From the NCBI RefSeq assembly GCF_002848345.1, contig NZ_CP025429.1:620001-684000 (forward strand): a stretch of 64,000 nucleotides of DNA. Reading direction: 5' to 3'. The position numbers and the translations under genes were made by a program. The notes under the pieces were generated by a model, which was not told the DNA's origin, ran no database searches, and saw nothing but the letters and a program-made list of their open reading frames with translations. Below, piece by piece: positions 19,754 through 29,568 of the stretch. The stretch is from Chromobacterium sp. ATCC 53434 (GTDB lineage: Bacteria > Pseudomonadota > Gammaproteobacteria > Burkholderiales > Chromobacteriaceae). The first letter of the stretch is position 1, and the number at the start of each line of letters is the position of its first letter.

Positions 19754-22354
19754 TTATTGTTCGTCGCCGGATTCGGCTTCGTCCCCGGCCGCGTCCTTCT
19801 GCTTGCGCGCGCTGCCCTCTACCATATTGATGACGAACAGCCGGCATTGCAGCGAGCCGTTGTACAGCGGCGTGCGGCGTTTCGGCGCCAAGTGGATCAG
19901 TTTGCCCAGGCGCAGGTCGCCGCTGAACAGGCAGGCGGTCCAGCCGGAGAAATGGGCTTTCAGCCAGTCGCCCAGCTCCGGATACCAGGCGGCCAGCTGG
20001 TCCTGTTCTTCCAGGCGCACGCCGTACGGCGGGTTGCTGATGATCAGGCCGGCCTCGGCATGCGGGCGGGTATCGACTATGTCGGCCGCCGCCAGCTCGA
20101 TCAGGCCCGACAGTCCGGCGCGTTCCAGATTGGCGCGGGCCATATTGATCATGTCCTGGGCGCGGTCCGAACCGCGTATCGACAGCGAGGATGCCGGCTG
20201 TTCGGCCTTGCGGGCGTCCAGCAGCAGCTTTTCCCAGACGGCGGAATCGAAGCTCAGCAGCGCCTCGAAGCCGAAGCGGCGGGAACGGCCCGGCGCGCGG
20301 TTCAGCGCGATGTCGGCGGCCTCCACCAGGAAGGTGCCGCTGCCGCACATCGGATCCAGCAGCGGCTGGCTGCCGTCATAGCCGGCCAGCATCAGGATGC
20401 CGGCGGCCAGGTTCTCGCGCAGCGGCGCCTCGCCGGTTTCCTCGCGCCAGCCGCGCTTGAACAGCGGTTCGCCGCTGGTGTCCAGATAGATGGTCGCCTT
20501 GTCGGCGCTGAGGAATACGTTGACGCGGACGTCCGGATGGCGGGTGTCGACGTTGGGGCGGCCGTGCTGGGCCTGGCGGAAGCGGTCGCAGATCGCGTCC
20601 TTCACCGTCAGCGCGATGTAGTCCAGGCTCTTGACGCGGGCGGAGATGCCGTCGGCCTTCAGCTTGATGGTGCGAGACACGTCGAACCAGCGCGGCCAGT
20701 CCACGCTCATCGCCAGCCGGTAGATGTCCTGCTCGGCGCGATAGTCGCCATGGGCCAGTCGCAGCAGCACGCGGCTGGCGGTGCGGCAATGCAGGTTGGC
20801 CGACATCATCAGCCGCGCGTCACCGGCGAAGGCCACGCCGCCGTCGGTCGCCTCGATGTCGCCGGCGCCCAGCGCCAGCAGTTCGCCGGCCAAAACCTGT
20901 TCTAGGCCGCGCGGGCAGGGGGCGAACAGCGCCAGGCGGCTGTCCTGGCGGTGTGTGATCACGTTTTCGGCGCGAGGGGCCGGCGCATGGCCGTGGCCGC
21001 CATCGTGCGAGCGCTGCTCGAAACCGCGGCGCGGCTGGTCCATTCGGTGCGATTCGTTCAGCGGCTGCAGGCCGCGCGGGTGGTGCTCGGGCCGGCTGTC
21101 GCCGCGGTGGCGGCTGTCGCGTTCGCCGTCGCCGCGCTTGGCGAACAGCTTGCGCGGAGCGTCGCCGCCATCGGACGGCCGCTCGTCGCGTGCCGGCCAC
21201 TGCGGTTTGTTGTCGTTGCGGAAACGGTTGTCGCGCTCGCCGTCCTCGCGTCGGGCGAAGGTCTTGCGCGGGCCGTCGCCGTCACGGGGCGCCCGCTCTT
21301 CGCGCGGTTGCCACTGCGGTTTGTCGTCGCGACGGAAGCGGTTGTCGCGCTCGCCGTCCTCGCGCTTGACGAAGCTCTTGCGCGGATTGTCGTCGCGGGG
21401 GCCGCGCTCTTCGCGAGGCTGCCATTGCGGTTTGTCGTCGCGCTGGACGCGTTTGTCGCCCTCGCGCTTGGCGAACAGTTTGCGCGGACCGCTTTCGTCG
21501 CGCGGCGCGTGCTCTTCGCGAGCTTGCCGCTGCGGCTTGTCGTCGCGGCGGGATTCGCCGTCGCCGCGCGGTTGGAACGGCCGCGGCGGCGCGTCTTCGG
21601 TATGCAGCGGCTTGCGGCCGGACGGGCCGCGGTCGCGGCTGTAGCGCTTGTCCTGCGGTGCGCCTTCGCGGTGGGCGCCGGCAGCGCGCTCGGCGCCGTC
21701 CGGCAGCGGTTTGCGGCTGGACGGGCCGCGATCGCGGTCGTAACGGCGTTCCTGGCCGGCATCCGGCTGGCGCTTGTCGAAGCGGCGGTCATCCTGGCGC
21801 GGTTGCCAGGCGGGCTTGTCGCCGTCGCGCTGGAAGCGCTGGCCTTCGCCGCGCTGATCCGGACGCTTGTCGAAGCGGCGGTCGTCCTGGCGCGGCTGCC
21901 AGGCTGGCTTGTCGCCGTCGCGCTGGAAGCGCTGGCCTTCGCCGCGCTGGTCGGGACGCTTGTCGAAGCGGCGGTCGTCCTGGCGCGGCTGCCAGGCCGG
22001 CTTGTCGCCGTCGCGCTGGAAGCGCTGGCCTTCGCCGCGCTGGTCCGGGCGCTTGTCGAAGCGGCGGTCGTCCTGGCGTGGTTGCCAGGCCGGTTTGTCG
22101 CCGTCGCGCTGGAAGCGCTGGCCTTCGCCGCGCTGGTCTGGACGCTTGTCGAAGCGGCGCGGCTCCTGGCCGGCCTTCCAGTCGGGTTTGCCCGGGCCGG
22201 GGCGCTGGCCGGAGTACGGCGCGCGCGGCTTGCCGTCCTGCGGCTGCCGATCGGGGGCGCTCGGGTTTCCGCCTGCCGGAGAGTTGGCCGCGCGTTCGCG
22301 GCTGGTTTGATCGCGGCGCTGGCTGGCGCGTTGGCGGGAGCGGAAACTGGACAT
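19754..22354 (-). CDS. rlmL: RlmL-type 23S rRNA guanine methyltransferase with a long repetitive N-terminal extension
   Basis: The C-terminal 393 residues (from about 474) match the THUMP plus Rossmann methyltransferase unit of RlmL, which makes m2G2445 in 23S rRNA. It shows LALFAPCPRGLEQVLAGELL, the SAM motif LLDPMCGSGTF near 667 and the catalytic NPPYGVRLEEQ near 774. It lacks the RlmK half found in E. coli. The first 470 or so residues are extra: highly charged, Arg/Asp/Gln/Pro-rich and apparently disordered. They hold four near-identical 31-residue repeats and several degenerate repeats of the KREDGERDNRFRRDDKPQW type. ATG 22354 is chosen because GAGG lies seven bases upstream. The extension may bind RNA or ribosomes, which is inference. 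Confidence 0.85.
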   Translation of the reverse strand: MSSFRSRQRASQRRDQTSRERAANSPAGGNPSAPDRQPQDGKPRAPYSGQRPGPGKPDWKAGQEPRRFDKRPDQRGEGQRFQRDGDKPAWQPRQDDRRFDKRPDQRGEGQRFQRDGDKPAWQPRQDDRRFDKRPDQRGEGQRFQRDGDKPAWQPRQDDRRFDKRPDQRGEGQRFQRDGDKPAWQPRQDDRRFDKRQPDAGQERRYDRDRGPSSRKPLPDGAERAAGAHREGAPQDKRYSRDRGPSGRKPLHTEDAPPRPFQPRGDGESRRDDKPQRQAREEHAPRDESGPRKLFAKREGDKRVQRDDKPQWQPREERGPRDDNPRKSFVKREDGERDNRFRRDDKPQWQPREERAPRDGDGPRKTFARREDGERDNRFRNDNKPQWPARDERPSDGGDAPRKLFAKRGDGERDSRHRGDSRPEHHPRGLQPLNESHRMDQPRRGFEQRSHDGGHGHAPAPRAENVITHRQDSRLALFAPCPRGLEQVLAGELLALGAGDIEATDGGVAFAGDARLMMSANLHCRTASRVLLRLAHGDYRAEQDIYRLAMSVDWPRWFDVSRTIKLKADGISARVKSLDYIALTVKDAICDRFRQAQHGRPNVDTRHPDVRVNVFLSADKATIYLDTSGEPLFKRGWREETGEAPLRENLAAGILMLAGYDGSQPLLDPMCGSGTFLVEAADIALNRAPGRSRRFGFEALLSFDSAVWEKLLLDARKAEQPASSLSIRGSDRAQDMINMARANLERAGLSGLIELAAADIVDTRPHAEAGLIISNPPYGVRLEEQDQLAAWYPELGDWLKAHFSGWTACLFSGDLRLGKLIHLAPKRRTPLYNGSLQCRLFVINMVEGSARKQKDAAGDEAESGDEQ
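21772..22143 (-). repeat. Four tandem 93-bp coding repeats inside the RlmL-like gene
   Basis: Units start at 21772, 21865, 21958 and 22051 (a fifth begins at 22144 and soon diverges). Each encodes 31 residues containing RRFDKRPDQRGEGQRFQRDG and then DKPAWQPRQDD. Period 93 keeps the reading frame. The copies differ by only a few bases, so they probably arose or were homogenised recently; copy number may vary between strains. Confidence 0.9.
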
Positions 22355-22423
22355 GAAACGACCTCGAGTGGGCAAGCTAAAATAAGTAATCCTTTAATTT
22401 TAACGTATTTGGCCGTCGCCTGC

Positions 22424-22452
22424 TTGGTGACGCTGCGGCTTTCCGCTACCAT
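22424..22452 (+). promoter_or_regulatory. Candidate sigma-70 promoter of mutY
   Basis: TTGGTG (22424-22429) and TACCAT (22447-22452) are separated by 17 bp and lie about 30 bp before the mutY ATG. The match is moderate. Confidence 0.45.
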
Positions 22453-22480
22453 AACCGGTTCGATTCAATGATGGATTGCG

Positions 22481-23530
22481 ATGTTGCACAGCGATTTCGC
22501 CACCCGGCTGGTGGCCTGGCAGCGGCGGCACGGTCGCCATGATCTGCCCTGGCAGGTGAAGGACCCGTACCGGGTGTGGCTGTCCGAGATCATGCTGCAG
22601 CAGACCCAGGTCAAGAGCGTGCTGGACTACTACCCGCGCTTCCTGGCCCGTTTCAACGATGTGGCCGCGCTGGCCGCCGCGCCCGTCGACGACGTGCTGG
22701 CGCAGTGGAGCGGCCTCGGTTACTACAGCCGCGCGCGCAATCTGCACAAGGCCGCGCGCATGGTGATGGACGAGTTCGGCGGCGTGTTTCCGGCCGAGCG
22801 CGAGCAACTGGAGCGCTTGCCAGGCGTCGGACGCTCGACCGCCGCGGCGATTTCCGCCTTCGCCTTCGGCCGGCGCGAAACGATATTGGACGGCAACGTC
22901 AAACGTGTGTTGGCGCGCAGCTTCGGCATCGACGGTTTTCCCGGCGACAAGGCCGTGGAGAAGCGGATGTGGGCGCTGGCCGAAGACATCCTGCCGGCCG
23001 ACGCCGCCGACATCGGCCGCTATGTGCAGGGCCTGATGGATCTGGGGGCGACGGTGTGCAGCCGCGGCAAGCCGGCTTGTACCGTCTGTCCTATGGTGGA
23101 CGGCTGCGTGGCGGCGCGCGACGGACGCACCGGCGAGTTGCCGACGCCGCGGCCGAAGAAAGCGGTGCCGACGCGGCATACGGCGATGTTGTTGGCGCGC
23201 CACGGCGACAAGGTATGGCTCGAGCGCCGGCCGCCGACCGGCATCTGGGGCGGGCTGTTGTCGCTGCCGGAGTTCGGCACCACGCTCGAGATGGAAGACT
23301 GGCTGAACGGCCGCGGCGATGGCGACATGCTGCCGGCCTGGCCGGAGCTGGAACATGTATTCACCCATTTTCGCCTGATCATCACGCCGCAACCTGTCCG
23401 GATCGACCGTTTGACGGCGGGCGGCGTCGCCGAGGCCGACGGCCGGTGGCTGGATATCGATCAGGCGGTCGACGCCGGCGTGCCGGCGCCGGTGCGCCGC
23501 CTGCTGCTGAGGCTGGCGGCGAACGATTGA
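22481..23530 (+). CDS. mutY: Adenine DNA glycosylase MutY
   Basis: MutY removes adenine mispaired with 8-oxoguanine or guanine, preventing G:C to T:A changes. The 349-residue protein has LSEIMLQQTQVKSVLDYY, the helix-hairpin-helix LPGVGRSTAAAISAF, the catalytic Asp in ILDGNVKRVLAR, and the four-cysteine Fe-S loop C-X6-C-X2-C-X5-C (from CSRGKPACTVC). A NUDIX-like C-terminal domain (PPTGIWGGLLSLPEF) follows, which reads 8-oxoG. The length is family-typical (E. coli 350). It is divergent from the RlmL-like gene. Confidence 0.97.
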   Translation: MLHSDFATRLVAWQRRHGRHDLPWQVKDPYRVWLSEIMLQQTQVKSVLDYYPRFLARFNDVAALAAAPVDDVLAQWSGLGYYSRARNLHKAARMVMDEFGGVFPAEREQLERLPGVGRSTAAAISAFAFGRRETILDGNVKRVLARSFGIDGFPGDKAVEKRMWALAEDILPADAADIGRYVQGLMDLGATVCSRGKPACTVCPMVDGCVAARDGRTGELPTPRPKKAVPTRHTAMLLARHGDKVWLERRPPTGIWGGLLSLPEFGTTLEMEDWLNGRGDGDMLPAWPELEHVFTHFRLIITPQPVRIDRLTAGGVAEADGRWLDIDQAVDAGVPAPVRRLLLRLAAND

Positions 23531-23622
23531 AGAGGGCAGGCCTGTTCTGCCTGTGTGGCCCATCCGATGGCCGGGCGCGCCCGGCCGTGGTTAAGACGGC
23601 GAGTCCGTCCAGATAGACAGAT

Positions 23623-25827
23623 ATGGTTTCCGTAGTCCGCACCGTTGCCGATACCCTGGCCGACGCCGCCGATCCGGCGCGCTGGCTCGAGCACATGTCC
23701 GCCGCCTTCCCCGCCGAGGACGGCGCCCTGCTGGCGCGCGCCTTCGACGCCGCGCGAGAGCTGTACGCGGGCAAGGTCGTCCCGGCCACCGGCGAAGACC
23801 TGTTCGGCCACGCGGTCGCCGCGGCCGCCATCGTCGCCGACCTGAATCTGCTGCCGGACGCCATCGTCGCGACGCTGTTGTTCGCCGCGCCGGATTATCG
23901 CGCCGATTGGCAGCCGTGGCTGGCCGAGGATTTCAATCCCACGGTGGCGATGCTGGTAGACGGCGTCGGCGGCGTGCGCCGCATCACCGAGTTTGCCCGC
24001 ATCGACAGGATGGCGACGCCGGAGGACTGCGCGCGCCAGGCCGAGACCATGCGCAAGATGCTGCTGGCGATGGTGGCCGACATCCGCGTCGTGCTGATCA
24101 AGCTGGCCTGGCGCACCCAGACCATGCACTACCTGGCCAATGTGGCCGACGAGACGGTGCGCCGCCGCATCGCCGGCGAGACGCTGGAGCTGTTCGCGCC
24201 CTTGGCCAACCGGCTGGGCGTGTGGCAGATCAAGTGGGAGCTGGAGGATCTGGGCCTCAGGCATACCGAGCCGGACACCTACAAGAAGATCGCCAAACTG
24301 CTGGACGAGCGCAGGCTGGAGCGCATCGACTACATCGAACGGGTGCTGGACGTGCTGCGCGGCGAGTTGAAAAGCGCCGGCGTCAGGGCCGAGGTCGCCG
24401 GCCGGCCCAAGCACATCTATTCCATCTGGAAGAAGATGAGGAAGAAAAAGCTCGATTTCAGCGAGCTTTACGATATCCGCGCGGTGCGCATCCTGGTGGA
24501 CAAGCTGCCGGACTGCTACACGGCGCTCGGCATCATCCACGGCATGTGGCAGCCGATACGCGGCGAGTTCGACGACTACATCTCGCATCCGAAGGCCAAC
24601 AACTACCGCAGCCTGCACACCGCGGTGGTCGGTCCGGAGGACAAGGCGCTGGAGGTGCAGATCCGCACCTTCGAGATGCACGAGCACGCCGAGTTCGGCG
24701 TCGCCGCGCACTGGCGCTACAAGGAGGGCGGCAAGGGCGACGCCGCCTACGAGGAAAAGATCTCCTGGTTGCGCCAACTGCTGGACTGGCGCGAGGAGAT
24801 GTCGGACCGCGAAGGGCTGGCCGAGGCGTTCAAGACCGAGCTGTTCGCCGACACCATCTATGTCTTGACGCCGCAGGGGCGGGTGCTGGCGCTGCCGCAG
24901 GGCGCGACGCCGATAGACTTCGCCTACGCCATCCACTCCGGGCTGGGCAACCGCTGCCGCGGCGCCAAGGTGGAAGGGCAGATCGTGCCCTTGTCCACGC
25001 CGCTGCAGAACGGCCAGCGCGTGGAGGTGCTGGTGGCCAAGGAGGGCGGGCCGTCGGTGAACTGGCTGCACGACGGCTGGGTCAAAAGCCACCGGGCGAT
25101 CTCCAAGATACGCCAGTACATCCGGCTGCAGAACGCCGACACCGTGCGCGAGACCGGCAAGGCGCTGTTCGAGCGCGAGCTTTCGCGCCGGCCGCACATC
25201 CAGCCCAATCTGCAGCAACTGGCGGAAAAGCTCGGCTACGACAAGCTGGACGAGGTGTACGGCGCGCTGGGCCACGGCGAGCTGACCACCCGCGCCGTCA
25301 GCAACGCGATCACCAGCTTCGCGCCGCCGCCGTCGCTGGAGGTGCTGCCGGAGAGCCTGGTCAAGGCCAGCAAGGGCGGGCACGACGCCGGCGGCGTGTT
25401 GATCGAGGGCGTCGACAATCTGATGACGGTGCTGGCCAAGTGCTGCAAGCCGGCGCCGCCGGACCAGGTGATGGGCTTCGTGACCAAGGGCCGCGGCATC
25501 TCGATACACCGCAGCAGCTGCCTGACGCTGAAAAAGCTGTCGCAGGAGGTGCCGGAGCGGCTGATCGCGGCGGAGTGGGGCGAGCAGAAGAGCAGCGTGT
25601 TCCCGATAGACATCGAGGTGATCTCGCAGGACAGGCCGGGCCTGCTGCGCGACATTTCCGACGTGCTGTCGCGCGAGAAACTGAATCTGATAGGCGTCAA
25701 CACATTGGCGCGCGACATGCGCAGCCGGCTGCGGCTGACGGTCGAGGTGCGCCAGGTGCAGGACATCAGCCGCGTGTTGTCGCGGATGATGGAGTTGTCC
25801 GGCGTGCAGGAAGCGCGCCGAGTCTGA
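23623..25827 (+). CDS. relA: (p)ppGpp synthetase RelA
   Basis: RelA makes (p)ppGpp on stalled ribosomes and triggers the stringent response. The 734-residue protein has a degenerate N-terminal hydrolase region: where SpoT has an HD pair, this reads ATLLFAAPDY, as in monofunctional RelA. The synthetase domain follows (YDIRAVRILVDKLPDCYTAL, then EFDDYISHPKANNYRSLHT). Next come the TGS domain (IYVLTPQGRVLALPQGATPI), a Cys-containing region (LAKCCKPAPPD) and a C-terminal ACT/RRM domain (VISQDRPGLLRDISDVL). A bifunctional SpoT is expected elsewhere in the genome. Confidence 0.96.
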   Translation: MVSVVRTVADTLADAADPARWLEHMSAAFPAEDGALLARAFDAARELYAGKVVPATGEDLFGHAVAAAAIVADLNLLPDAIVATLLFAAPDYRADWQPWLAEDFNPTVAMLVDGVGGVRRITEFARIDRMATPEDCARQAETMRKMLLAMVADIRVVLIKLAWRTQTMHYLANVADETVRRRIAGETLELFAPLANRLGVWQIKWELEDLGLRHTEPDTYKKIAKLLDERRLERIDYIERVLDVLRGELKSAGVRAEVAGRPKHIYSIWKKMRKKKLDFSELYDIRAVRILVDKLPDCYTALGIIHGMWQPIRGEFDDYISHPKANNYRSLHTAVVGPEDKALEVQIRTFEMHEHAEFGVAAHWRYKEGGKGDAAYEEKISWLRQLLDWREEMSDREGLAEAFKTELFADTIYVLTPQGRVLALPQGATPIDFAYAIHSGLGNRCRGAKVEGQIVPLSTPLQNGQRVEVLVAKEGGPSVNWLHDGWVKSHRAISKIRQYIRLQNADTVRETGKALFERELSRRPHIQPNLQQLAEKLGYDKLDEVYGALGHGELTTRAVSNAITSFAPPPSLEVLPESLVKASKGGHDAGGVLIEGVDNLMTVLAKCCKPAPPDQVMGFVTKGRGISIHRSSCLTLKKLSQEVPERLIAAEWGEQKSSVFPIDIEVISQDRPGLLRDISDVLSREKLNLIGVNTLARDMRSRLRLTVEVRQVQDISRVLSRMMELSGVQEARRV

Positions 25828-25840
25828 GTTGGCATGGGGA

Positions 25841-25890
25841 GGCCGGCTGGAATGTCCGCGCGGCGGACATTGCGGCCGGTTTGGCTTTTT
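25841..25890 (+). terminator. Intrinsic terminator of relA
   Basis: AATGTCCGC and GCGGACATT form a perfect 9-bp stem (25851-25859 with 25863-25871) flanked by GGCC pairs. TTTGGCTTTTT follows at 25880-25890, just after the relA stop. Confidence 0.75.
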
Positions 25891-25943
25891 GGGCGCCGCC
25901 GCGCAGGCGGTTTGCGTTTGAGCAAGCGGGCGCGATTCGCGAT

Positions 25944-26004
25944 TTGCTTTCACGTGAAGAAATTTTCATAATCATCCTTCTCCCGGGCAAGCATGACGTC
26001 ATGC
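25944..26004 (+). promoter_or_regulatory. deo operon promoter with two palindromic operator candidates
   Basis: TTGCTT (25944-25949) and CATAAT (25967-25972) with a 17-bp spacer make a good sigma-70 promoter about 70 bp before deoC. The spacer start contains the 10-bp palindrome TTCACGTGAA (25949-25958). Just downstream of the expected transcription start lies the perfect 14-bp palindrome GCATGACGTCATGC (25991-26004). Deo operons are usually repressed by a deoxyribonucleoside-sensing regulator, and these sites are natural candidates; neither matches the E. coli DeoR operator. No regulator gene is adjacent. Confidence 0.6.
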
Positions 26005-26043
26005 CGACGCGGCCTGGCCCGGGGGATTCCGAGAGAGAACGAC

Positions 26044-26811
26044 ATGTCTGCATTGATTGAAGCCGCGCGCCGCGCGCTGTCCCTGATGGACCTGACCACC
26101 CTCAACGACGACGACACCGACGAAAAAGTGATCGCCTTGTGCCGCAAGGCCAAGAGCCAGGACGGCACCGTGGCCGCGATGTGCGTCTATCCGCGTTTCG
26201 TGCCGATCGCCAAGAAGGCGCTGCGCGAGGCCGGCTGCCCGGAAGTGCGGGTGGCCACCGTCACCAACTTCCCGCACGGCAATGACGACATCGCCATCGC
26301 GGTGGCCGAAACCCGCGCCGCCATCGCCTACGGCGCCGACGAGGTGGACGTGGTCTTCCCGTACCGCGCGCTGATGGCCGGCAACGGCGACATCGGCTTC
26401 GAGCTGGTCAAGGCCTGCAAGGAGGCCTGCGGCGACAAGCTGCTGAAAGTGATCATCGAGAGCGGCGAACTGAAGGACGCGGCGCTGATCCGCCAGGCCA
26501 GCGAGATCTCCATCCGCGCCGGCGCCGATTTCATCAAGACCTCCACCGGCAAGGTGCCGGTCAACGCCACGCTCGCCGCGGCCGAGACGATGCTGGCGGC
26601 GATCAAGGAGCAGGGCGGCCACTGCGGCTTCAAGGCGGCCGGCGGCGTCAAGAGCGCCGCCGAGGCGGCCGAATACCTGGCGTTGGCCGCGCGCCTGCTG
26701 GGCGACGAATGGGTGAACGCCCGTCATTTCCGTTTCGGCGCGTCCAGCCTGCTGGCCAATTTGCAGATCGAGATCGCCGGCGGCGTCGCCAAGCCGACTT
26801 CGGGCTACTGA
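26044..26811 (+). CDS. deoC: Deoxyribose-phosphate aldolase
   Basis: DeoC splits 2-deoxyribose 5-phosphate into glyceraldehyde 3-phosphate and acetaldehyde, the last step of deoxynucleoside catabolism. The 255-residue TIM-barrel protein has the Schiff-base lysine region [14 protein letters not shown] and the second active lysine in [22 protein letters not shown] holds the conserved Asp. The length resembles E. coli DeoC (259). ATG 26044 follows GAGAGAACGAC. It is the first gene of deoCABD. Confidence 0.97.
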   Translation: MSALIEAARRALSLMDLTTLNDDDTDEKVIALCRKAKSQDGTVAAMCVYPRFVPIAKKALREAGCPEVRVATVTNFPHGNDDIAIAVAETRAAIAYGADEVDVVFPYRALMAGNGDIGFELVKACKEACGDKLLKVIIESGELKDAALIRQASEISIRAGADFIKTSTGKVPVNATLAAAETMLAAIKEQGGHCGFKAAGGVKSAAEAAEYLALAARLLGDEWVNARHFRFGASSLLANLQIEIAGGVAKPTSGY

Positions 26812-26917
26812 TTCATTCAAGCATTCGCGGGCATACCGCACTCTGGCCGGGCGATTTCCCGGCCGCTCCCCATCGGCGCGTCCATCGCGCCGCTGGGACA
26901 CAGGCAGGGAGATTGCC

Positions 26918-28243
26918 ATGTTTTTGCCGCAGGAAATCATTCGCAAGAAACGCGACGGCCAGACGCTGTCGCAACAGGACATTCAGCAATTCGTCGCCGG
27001 CATCACCGATAACAGCGTCGCCGACAGCCAGATCGCCGCGCTGGCGATGGCCATCTACTTCAACGGCATGGAGCTGGACGAGAACGTCCACCTGGCGCTG
27101 GCGATGCGCGATTCCGGCCGCCGCATGCACTGGAAGGACCTGAACCTGCCGGGCCCGATCGTCGACAAGCATTCCACCGGCGGTGTCGGCGACGTGGTGT
27201 CGCTGATGCTCGGACCGATGGTCGCCGCCTGCGGCGGCTTCGTGCCGATGATCTCCGGCCGCGGCCTGGGCCACACCGGCGGCACGCTGGACAAGCTGTC
27301 GGCGGTGCCCGGCTACAATCCGTTCCCGGAGCCGGAGCTGTTCCGCAAGGTGGTCAAGGACGTCGGCGTCGCCATCATCGGCCAGACCTCCGATCTGGCG
27401 CCGGCCGACCGCCGCTTCTACGCGACCCGCGACGTCACCGCCACCGTCGAATCGATCGCGCTGATCACCGCCTCCATCCTGTCGAAGAAGCTGGCCGCCG
27501 GCCTGGATGTGCTGGTGATGGACGTCAAGGCCGGCAGCGGCGCCTTCATGCCGACGATGCAGAAATCGATCGAACTGGCCGAGCGCATCGTCAAGGTCGG
27601 CAACGGCGCCGGCGTGGCCACCACCGCGCTGATCACCGAGATGAGCCAGCCGCTGGCGTCCACCGCCGGCAACAGCATAGAAACCCGCGAGGCGGTGCGT
27701 TATCTGAACGGCGACGAGCGCAATCCGCGCCTGCATGAAGTGACGATGGCGCTGTGCGCGCAGATGCTGATAGGCGGCAAACTGGCCGCCGACGAGGCCG
27801 ACGCCCGCGCCAAGCTGCAGGCGGGGCTGGATTCCGGCCGCGCAGCCGAGATCTTCGGCCGCATGGTGACCGAGCTGGGCGGTCCGGCCGACTTCATGGA
27901 AAACTACGACCGCCATCTGGCGCCGGCTCCCATCGTGCGCCCGGTGTACGCCGATCGCGCCGGCCATATCGGCGCGATGGACACCCGCGGCATCGGCATG
28001 GCGGTATGCGCGTTGGGCGGCGGCCGCCGTCTGGCCACCGATGTACTGGATTTCCGCGTAGGACTGTCGCAGTTCGTCGAACTGGGCCAGAATATCGGCA
28101 AAGACACTCCGCTGATGATGATCCACGCCGCCGACGAGGCGAGCTTCGAAGACGCGGCGCGCCGCGTCAGGGCCGCCATCCGCGTCGACGAAGCCGCGCC
28201 GTCCGAGCTGCCGCAGGTTTACCGCATCATCCGCGGCGAGTAA
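26918..28243 (+). CDS. deoA: Thymidine phosphorylase
   Basis: DeoA phosphorolyses thymidine (and deoxyuridine) to the base and deoxyribose 1-phosphate. The 441-residue protein has the pyrimidine-nucleoside phosphorylase signature [15 protein letters not shown], the phosphate-binding [10 protein letters not shown], and [13 protein letters not shown]. The length matches E. coli DeoA (440). It lies 106 bp after deoC. That gap holds a GGCCGGG/CCCGGCC hairpin (26845-26864) without a T run, possibly a processing or partial termination point. Confidence 0.97.
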   Translation: MFLPQEIIRKKRDGQTLSQQDIQQFVAGITDNSVADSQIAALAMAIYFNGMELDENVHLALAMRDSGRRMHWKDLNLPGPIVDKHSTGGVGDVVSLMLGPMVAACGGFVPMISGRGLGHTGGTLDKLSAVPGYNPFPEPELFRKVVKDVGVAIIGQTSDLAPADRRFYATRDVTATVESIALITASILSKKLAAGLDVLVMDVKAGSGAFMPTMQKSIELAERIVKVGNGAGVATTALITEMSQPLASTAGNSIETREAVRYLNGDERNPRLHEVTMALCAQMLIGGKLAADEADARAKLQAGLDSGRAAEIFGRMVTELGGPADFMENYDRHLAPAPIVRPVYADRAGHIGAMDTRGIGMAVCALGGGRRLATDVLDFRVGLSQFVELGQNIGKDTPLMMIHAADEASFEDAARRVRAAIRVDEAAPSELPQVYRIIRGE

Positions 28244-28258
28244 GGCCGGGGAGGCATC

Positions 28259-29476
28259 ATGAAACGCGCAATCATTCTGATACTGGATTCCTTGGGCATC
28301 GGCGCCGCCGCCGACGCGCCGAAGTTCGGCGACGCCGGCAGCAACACGTTGGGCCACATCGCGATGGAGGCGGCCGCCGGCCGCGCCGACGTCGGCCGCA
28401 GCGGTCCGCTGAAACTGCCCAATTTGTCCAGGGTCGGCCTGGCCCACGCCTGCCGGCTGTCGTCCGGCTACTTCCCGGAAGGCATGGATCCGGCCGAGCC
28501 GGTGGCCGCCTACGGCTACGCCCGGGAGATTTCCAGCGGCAAGGACACGCCGTCCGGCCACTGGGAGATCGCCGGCGTTCCGGTGCTGTTCGACTGGGGC
28601 TATTTCTCGGACCACGAGGACAGCTTTCCGAAGGAACTGCTGGACGCCATCGTCGAGCAGGCCGGCCTGCCGGGCTATCTGGGCAACTGCCACGCGTCAG
28701 GCACCGAGATTCTCGACCGCCTGGGCGAGGAGCACATGCAGAGCGGCAAGCCGATCTTCTACACCTCGGCCGATTCGGTGTTCCAGATCGCCTGCCATGA
28801 AGAGACCTTCGGTCTCGACAAGCTTTACGCGCTGTGCAAGATCACCCGCGAACTGTTGGAGCCTTACAACATCGGCCGCGTGATCGCCCGACCGTTCATC
28901 GGCGAGGGCCGGGGCAAGTTCGCCCGCACCGGCAACCGCAAGGACCTGGCGGTGGAGCCGCCGGCGGCCACGGTGCTGAAGAAGCTGGCCGACGCCGGCG
29001 GCGACGTGGTGTCCATCGGCAAGATCGCCGACATCTACGCCCATGTCGGCATCACCGACAAGCACAAGGCCACCGGCTTCGACCAGCTGTGGGACGCGAC
29101 GCTGACGGCGATGGAGCGGCACCAGGACAAGCCGGCCATCATCATGGCCAACTTCGTCGATTTCGACTCCAGCTACGGGCATCGCCGCAATACCGCCGGC
29201 TACGCCGCGGCGCTGGAGGAGTTCGACGCCAGGCTGCCGGAAGTGATGGACGCGCTCGGCGACGACGACATCCTGATCCTGTCCGCCGACCACGGCTGCG
29301 ATCCGACCTGGCCGGGCACCGACCACACCCGCGAGCACATCCCGGTGCTGTGCTACGGCCGCAAGGTCAAGCCGGGAGCCATCGGCGAGCGCGCGACCTT
29401 CGCCGACATCGGTCAGAGCGTGGCGGCCCATCTGGGCCTGCCGGCGATGGACTACGGCACGTCCTTCCTGGACTGA
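28259..29476 (+). CDS. deoB: Phosphopentomutase
   Basis: DeoB interconverts (deoxy)ribose 1-phosphate and 5-phosphate, feeding DeoC. The 405-residue protein belongs to the alkaline phosphatase superfamily. It has the metal-binding [18 protein letters not shown] at the N-terminus, [13 protein letters not shown] containing the phosphorylated Thr, and [18 protein letters not shown] near the C-terminus. The length matches E. coli DeoB (407). It starts 15 bp after deoA, with GGGGAGG as ribosome site. Confidence 0.97.
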   Translation: MKRAIILILDSLGIGAAADAPKFGDAGSNTLGHIAMEAAAGRADVGRSGPLKLPNLSRVGLAHACRLSSGYFPEGMDPAEPVAAYGYAREISSGKDTPSGHWEIAGVPVLFDWGYFSDHEDSFPKELLDAIVEQAGLPGYLGNCHASGTEILDRLGEEHMQSGKPIFYTSADSVFQIACHEETFGLDKLYALCKITRELLEPYNIGRVIARPFIGEGRGKFARTGNRKDLAVEPPAATVLKKLADAGGDVVSIGKIADIYAHVGITDKHKATGFDQLWDATLTAMERHQDKPAIIMANFVDFDSSYGHRRNTAGYAAALEEFDARLPEVMDALGDDDILILSADHGCDPTWPGTDHTREHIPVLCYGRKVKPGAIGERATFADIGQSVAAHLGLPAMDYGTSFLD

Positions 29477-29568
29477 GCCGACCCAGCCGGGCCGCGCGAG
29501 CGGCCCGGCGCCGTTTTTCCCGCCCCGGGCCCGCCGGGGCGCAAAGAATCATCTAGAGGAGACCTTTA

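Noticed and set aside
20951..22471. 506-codon plus-strand frame over the RlmL-like repeats
   Set aside because: The 93-bp repeats are open in several frames, and this one reads as an Ala/Leu/Val-rich shadow. The minus-strand frame continues into a recognisable methyltransferase and has a ribosome site.
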